Source: Verrucomicrobiaceae bacterium (GTDB taxonomy: Bacteria; Verrucomicrobiota; Verrucomicrobiia; Verrucomicrobiales; Verrucomicrobiaceae). Taken from it: 64,000 nucleotides of DNA. The DNA is taken from positions 992,001 through 1,056,000 of the forward strand of contig JABTUN010000002.1 of the NCBI GenBank assembly GCA_015075365.1, given 5' to 3'. The notes beneath the pieces were generated by a model. That model ran no database searches. It was not told the origin of the DNA and was given only the letters and a program-made list of their open reading frames with translations. Positions 61,447 to 64,000 of this stretch are shown one piece after another; the first letter of the stretch is position 1; every line of letters starts with the position of its first letter. The position numbers and the translations under genes are program-made.

Positions 61447-62555
61447 GCGTGGGCGAGTGGTGGACGTTTCTTGGGCTTGGTGGCGGGTTTGGGTGCGGCG
61501 GCAGGTGCTTTGGGAAGAAGAAGGGCGCTGGTGGTCCAGCAGTCACGCAGGGCGGCGGCGGCCTCGGGGCGTTGCGAAGGTGTGAGCAGACCGTGCGTGA
61601 TGAACTCGTCGATAAGCCAGCGCCCGCGCTCGGAGGTGGGCTCGTTGGCCTCGCGGCGGTGAAAAACATGGAAGCGGGACGCCTCGGCGGATTTCTCCGT
61701 GCCTAGATCGAGCGGGCCGACGAGCGAACGCTTCAAGATTTCCTCATTGCCGGCGAAGTAGCCGCTCTCCGCGAGGATGTGGGCCACCTCGGCGCGGTTT
61801 TCCTTCGCATCACAGAAGGCGCACGACTCTTTGAGCGCGGCAATGATGGCGCGCATCTCGTCCACATGGCGCTCGATGAATGTCTCCGTCGTGAGCAGCA
61901 CTTTTTCCGGATGACCGGGGGCAAGCTGCTCGCTGGTGGCAGCGATCCAGCCGGTGCCGCGCTCCACCGCGAAGGAATTCCACGGCTCGCCGACGCAGTA
62001 ACCGTCCACCAGACCCGCCTCGAGGTTCGCGGCCATCTGCGTGGGCGGCAGCGCGACGATGCGCACATCCTTTTCCACATCAATGCCGCCCGCGGCCATC
62101 CACTGGCGTAGCAGGAAGAAATGGGAGGAGTAGCGCGACACCATGCCGAAGGTGAATTTCCGGCTCGTGCTGCTGCGGACCAGCTTCTTGAGGCTGGCGG
62201 CATCGCGCACGCCGCGGTTCCAAAGATCGCGGCTCAGCGTGATCGCGTTTCCGTGAAGATTGAAGACGAACGGGGCCACCACCCGGCTTGGCGGCGTGCT
62301 CAGGCCCATGCGCATCGCCAGCGCAAGGCCGGCGATGGCGTGGGCGGCATCCACCTGGCCATAGAGAAGCTTTTCCCGGATGGTGGCCCATCCGACCTCA
62401 CAACTTAACTCGACACGAACGCCATGCTTGCGGAACAGCTCACGGCACCGGGCCACGAGGAGCGGGGCGCAGTCGGCGAGCGGGATGAACCCGATGCGCA
62501 CCGGCTGCACGACCCCGCTGAGGGCGGCTTTGGGACTGTGGGAGGCGCTTGGCAT
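61443..62555 (-). CDS. NasS-like cytoplasmic nitrate-sensing protein
   Basis: 370 residues from the ATG at 62555; upstream in-frame starts would not give a signal peptide. It shares the NrtA fold: VRIGFIPLADCAPLLVARCRELFRKHGVRV, LPPTQMAANLEAGLVDGYCVGEPWNSFAV, GHPEKVLLT. Without a signal peptide it should be cytoplasmic, like NasS, the nitrate-sensing partner of the ANTAR antiterminator NasT. No NasT is in the window. First gene of the operon; C-terminus is Pro/Ala/Lys-rich. Confidence 0.75.
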   Translation of the reverse strand: MPSASHSPKAALSGVVQPVRIGFIPLADCAPLLVARCRELFRKHGVRVELSCEVGWATIREKLLYGQVDAAHAIAGLALAMRMGLSTPPSRVVAPFVFNLHGNAITLSRDLWNRGVRDAASLKKLVRSSTSRKFTFGMVSRYSSHFFLLRQWMAAGGIDVEKDVRIVALPPTQMAANLEAGLVDGYCVGEPWNSFAVERGTGWIAATSEQLAPGHPEKVLLTTETFIERHVDEMRAIIAALKESCAFCDAKENRAEVAHILAESGYFAGNEEILKRSLVGPLDLGTEKSAEASRFHVFHRREANEPTSERGRWLIDEFITHGLLTPSQRPEAAAALRDCWTTSALLLPKAPAAAPKPATKPKKRPPLAHA

Positions 62556-62622
62556 GACTAGACCTCTCCAAGCAGCCGCGGTGCCAGCGTGCCACGGTCG
62601 TGAAGAAATAAGGCGCAATGTT

Positions 62623-62650
62623 ATTCACCTGATGTATGAATGACATTCAT
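62623..62650. promoter_or_regulatory. Overlapping dyads in the divergent nitrate/LysR control region
   Basis: ATTCA-N9-TGAAT (62623-62641) has the length and TTCA...TGAA symmetry of a LysR-type operator, and ATGAATG-A-CATTCAT (62636-62650) is a perfect 7-1-7 palindrome over the regulator's start codon. Both are in the 93-base gap between the NasS-like gene and the LysR gene. Confidence 0.5.
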
Positions 62651-63572
62651 GGACCCCGCCATCGACTCACGCCAGCTACGCGCCTTTGTGTGCCTCGCAC
62701 GCAGCGGCAGCTTTACACAGGCAGGGCGCGAGCTGCACCTCACGCAGAGCGCCATCAGCCACGCGATCAAGTCGCTCGAAACCGATCTCGGCAGCCAGCT
62801 CTTCCACCGCCAGGGGAAGAGCGTGCACCTCACCCACGCGGGCCGCGAGCTGCTGCCGCACGCCGAGACCATCCTGCAGAGCATGGGGACCGCGCGCGCC
62901 ATCCTGGGCACGCTGGACCAGACGCCGCGTGGAAAGCTGCGCATCGGCTGCACCACCGCCGCCGCGCAATTCATCCTGCCGACCGTGTTCCGTGAGTTCA
63001 AGGAGAGCTTCCCTCTATATGAGATCAAGGTCGTCACCGGCGAGACGCCGGACACGATCGAAAAGCTCCTCAAAAACCAGATCGACATCGCCGTGAGCCT
63101 GCGCCCGCCGGAGACCGGCAAGCTGAGCTGCCATGCCATCTTTGACGACGAGCTCGAGTTCCTTGTCTCCCCGCTGCATCCGTGGGCGCAGAAAACGCCG
63201 AGGCTCAAGGATGCCGCGGGCGAGACCTTCATCGTCGCCAGCCGCAACAGCCTCAACTTCGCCATGGTGCAGGAATTCTTCATGAAACAGGGCGTGCGGC
63301 TGAACAACTTCATCGAGCTGGGCAGCTCGGAGGCCACAAAGGAGCTCGCCAAGCTCGGCATCGGCGTCGCCATCGCCGCGCGCTGGATCGCGCGCGCGGA
63401 GATCGAGGCCGGGCAGCTCGTGGCCCTGCCGCTGCCCAAAACGAAGCTGAAGCGCCGGTGGGCGGTGTCCACGCTCAAAGGACGCCCGCTCAACCTGCCT
63501 GAACGCACCTTCATCGGCCTGTGCGAGGAAGTAGGCCGCCGCATGGTGGTGGACGGCGTCTCCACACGCTGA
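62649..63572 (+). CDS. LysR-family transcriptional regulator of the nitrate operon
   Basis: 307 residues from the ATG at 62649; an ATG at 62640 is also possible. N-terminal winged HTH (LRAFVCLARSGSFTQAGRELHLTQSAISHAIKSLE) then the effector-binding domain (GKLRIGCTTAAAQFILPTVFREF, FDDELEFLVSPLHPWA). Divergent from the nitrate genes, so most likely their regulator, comparable to NtcB or Cbl-type regulators. Confidence 0.92.
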   Translation: MDPAIDSRQLRAFVCLARSGSFTQAGRELHLTQSAISHAIKSLETDLGSQLFHRQGKSVHLTHAGRELLPHAETILQSMGTARAILGTLDQTPRGKLRIGCTTAAAQFILPTVFREFKESFPLYEIKVVTGETPDTIEKLLKNQIDIAVSLRPPETGKLSCHAIFDDELEFLVSPLHPWAQKTPRLKDAAGETFIVASRNSLNFAMVQEFFMKQGVRLNNFIELGSSEATKELAKLGIGVAIAARWIARAEIEAGQLVALPLPKTKLKRRWAVSTLKGRPLNLPERTFIGLCEEVGRRMVVDGVSTR

Positions 63573-63581
63573 CCATGCCTC

Positions 63582-63989
63582 TCAACGCGCACGACAGGAC
63601 AGGCACCACCACACCGCCAGCGCTCCCCACACCAGCGCTCCGACGACACGCGGCACACCTTGCGCGAAAACCACGCTGGCCTGGAACCAGATGAAGGCGA
63701 GAAAACCATGCAGCAGCCTGCCGGCAAGCGCGGGCCGCGCCGCATGGCTGCGCGGGCCGAACCATAGCCAAAGCGCCTCGGCGAGCACCAGCAGCAGCAC
63801 GGCGTAGTTCACCCAGATACCCGCGCCGAGGCGCAGGCCGGTCACCGCGCCGGACTGGGCCGCCGTGGCCTCAAACGCGGCCGCGTGACTCCAATGGTGC
63901 GCGAATTGGAACGCGCACACCGCATGCGCGATCAACAACATGCTGCCGGCGAGCCACCACCCGCGAGAACGGCGCATCCACGCGATCAC
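63582..63989 (-). CDS. Small membrane protein of unknown function (may extend past window)
   Basis: 135 residues from a GTG at 63989, but the frame stays open to the window edge, so the true start may be outside. Four hydrophobic segments (WWLAGSMLLIAHAVCAFQFA, IWVNYAVLLLVLAEALWLWF, LLHGFLAFIWFQASVVFAQG, VVGALVWGALAVWWCL). No family recognised; it converges on the LysR gene. Confidence 0.6.
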   Translation of the reverse strand: MIAWMRRSRGWWLAGSMLLIAHAVCAFQFAHHWSHAAAFEATAAQSGAVTGLRLGAGIWVNYAVLLLVLAEALWLWFGPRSHAARPALAGRLLHGFLAFIWFQASVVFAQGVPRVVGALVWGALAVWWCLSCRAR

Positions 63990-64000
63990 GCACGCGGCAA

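Overview
The window is 64 kb of GC-rich bacterial chromosome. It reads as a member of the PVC superphylum, most likely a Verrucomicrobiales bacterium of the Prosthecobacter/Verrucomicrobium type. This is inferred from gene content: a PVC-type SGNH/propeller/cytochrome CxxCH protein, a DUF1080 protein, a SASA-type sialate O-acetylesterase, a PQQ-propeller/LamG protein, GQLK-repeat secreted proteins, S23-type four-helix-bundle genes and many intergenic palindromes. No rRNA and no CRISPR array were found. One tRNA (Asp, GUC) is present.

Layout. 0-5 kb: 5'-truncated PQQ-propeller/LamG protein, then htpG with a clear terminator. 5-14.5 kb is accessory: a heptamer tandem repeat, two very large secreted proteins (the second ending in a zincin), a membrane-anchored unknown protein, an IS3-family element with an A7 frameshift site, and a long palindrome. 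14.5-21.2 kb: radical SAM HemN-like protein plus a chorismate-lyase-like protein, a TPR membrane protein, tRNA-Asp, obgE, and a fused cobA-hemD. 21.2-26.5 kb (minus): PVC cytochrome protein, DUF1080, sialate O-acetylesterase. 26.7-31.5 kb: zwf, opcA, and two Ebo-type genes (UbiA prenyltransferase, dehydroquinate-synthase-like). 31.7-32.6 kb: RRM protein and a small membrane protein.

32.7-40.6 kb is a copper-handling island: a Cys-rich secreted peptide, a multicopper oxidase carrying a C-terminal beta-barrel-like extension, small Cys-rich lipoproteins, a frameshifted BNR-type protein, an ECF sigma factor with a cysteine tail, a Cu(I) P-type ATPase with two HMBD metal-binding motifs, and a paralogue of one of the small Cys proteins. 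Two places in the island share a TGTAAY-N16-CGTS motif that could be the sigma factor's promoter. 40.7-48.3 kb: housekeeping and stress genes (lipoate ligase family, GGCT-like, exported Fe/Mn SOD, rhodanese, histidine phosphatase, photolyase, HlyD adaptor, threonine synthase).

48.3-63.6 kb is a complete assimilatory nitrate system read on the minus strand. A NasS-like sensor leads, followed by NrtA, NrtB, two ATPases, an alginate-export-type porin, a CysJ-like flavoprotein, NirA, a DmsB-DmsC-type membrane electron-transfer protein and the molybdopterin nitrate reductase. A divergent LysR regulator sits at the head. Nitrate would enter through the porin and ABC transporter, be reduced to nitrite by NasA with electrons from quinol via the DmsBC-like protein, and then to ammonium by NirA, perhaps fed by the flavoprotein. 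The operon is interrupted between nrtB and the next ATPase gene by a 433-bp unit holding a single S23/four-helix-bundle gene in opposite orientation, bounded by near-perfect 31/32-bp inverted repeats. This is the most striking candidate for an undescribed mobile system. Other palindromic repeats lie between nrtA and nrtB, between nirA and the flavoprotein gene, inside the flavoprotein coding sequence, between the HlyD gene and thrC, and upstream of the Ebo-type prenyltransferase.
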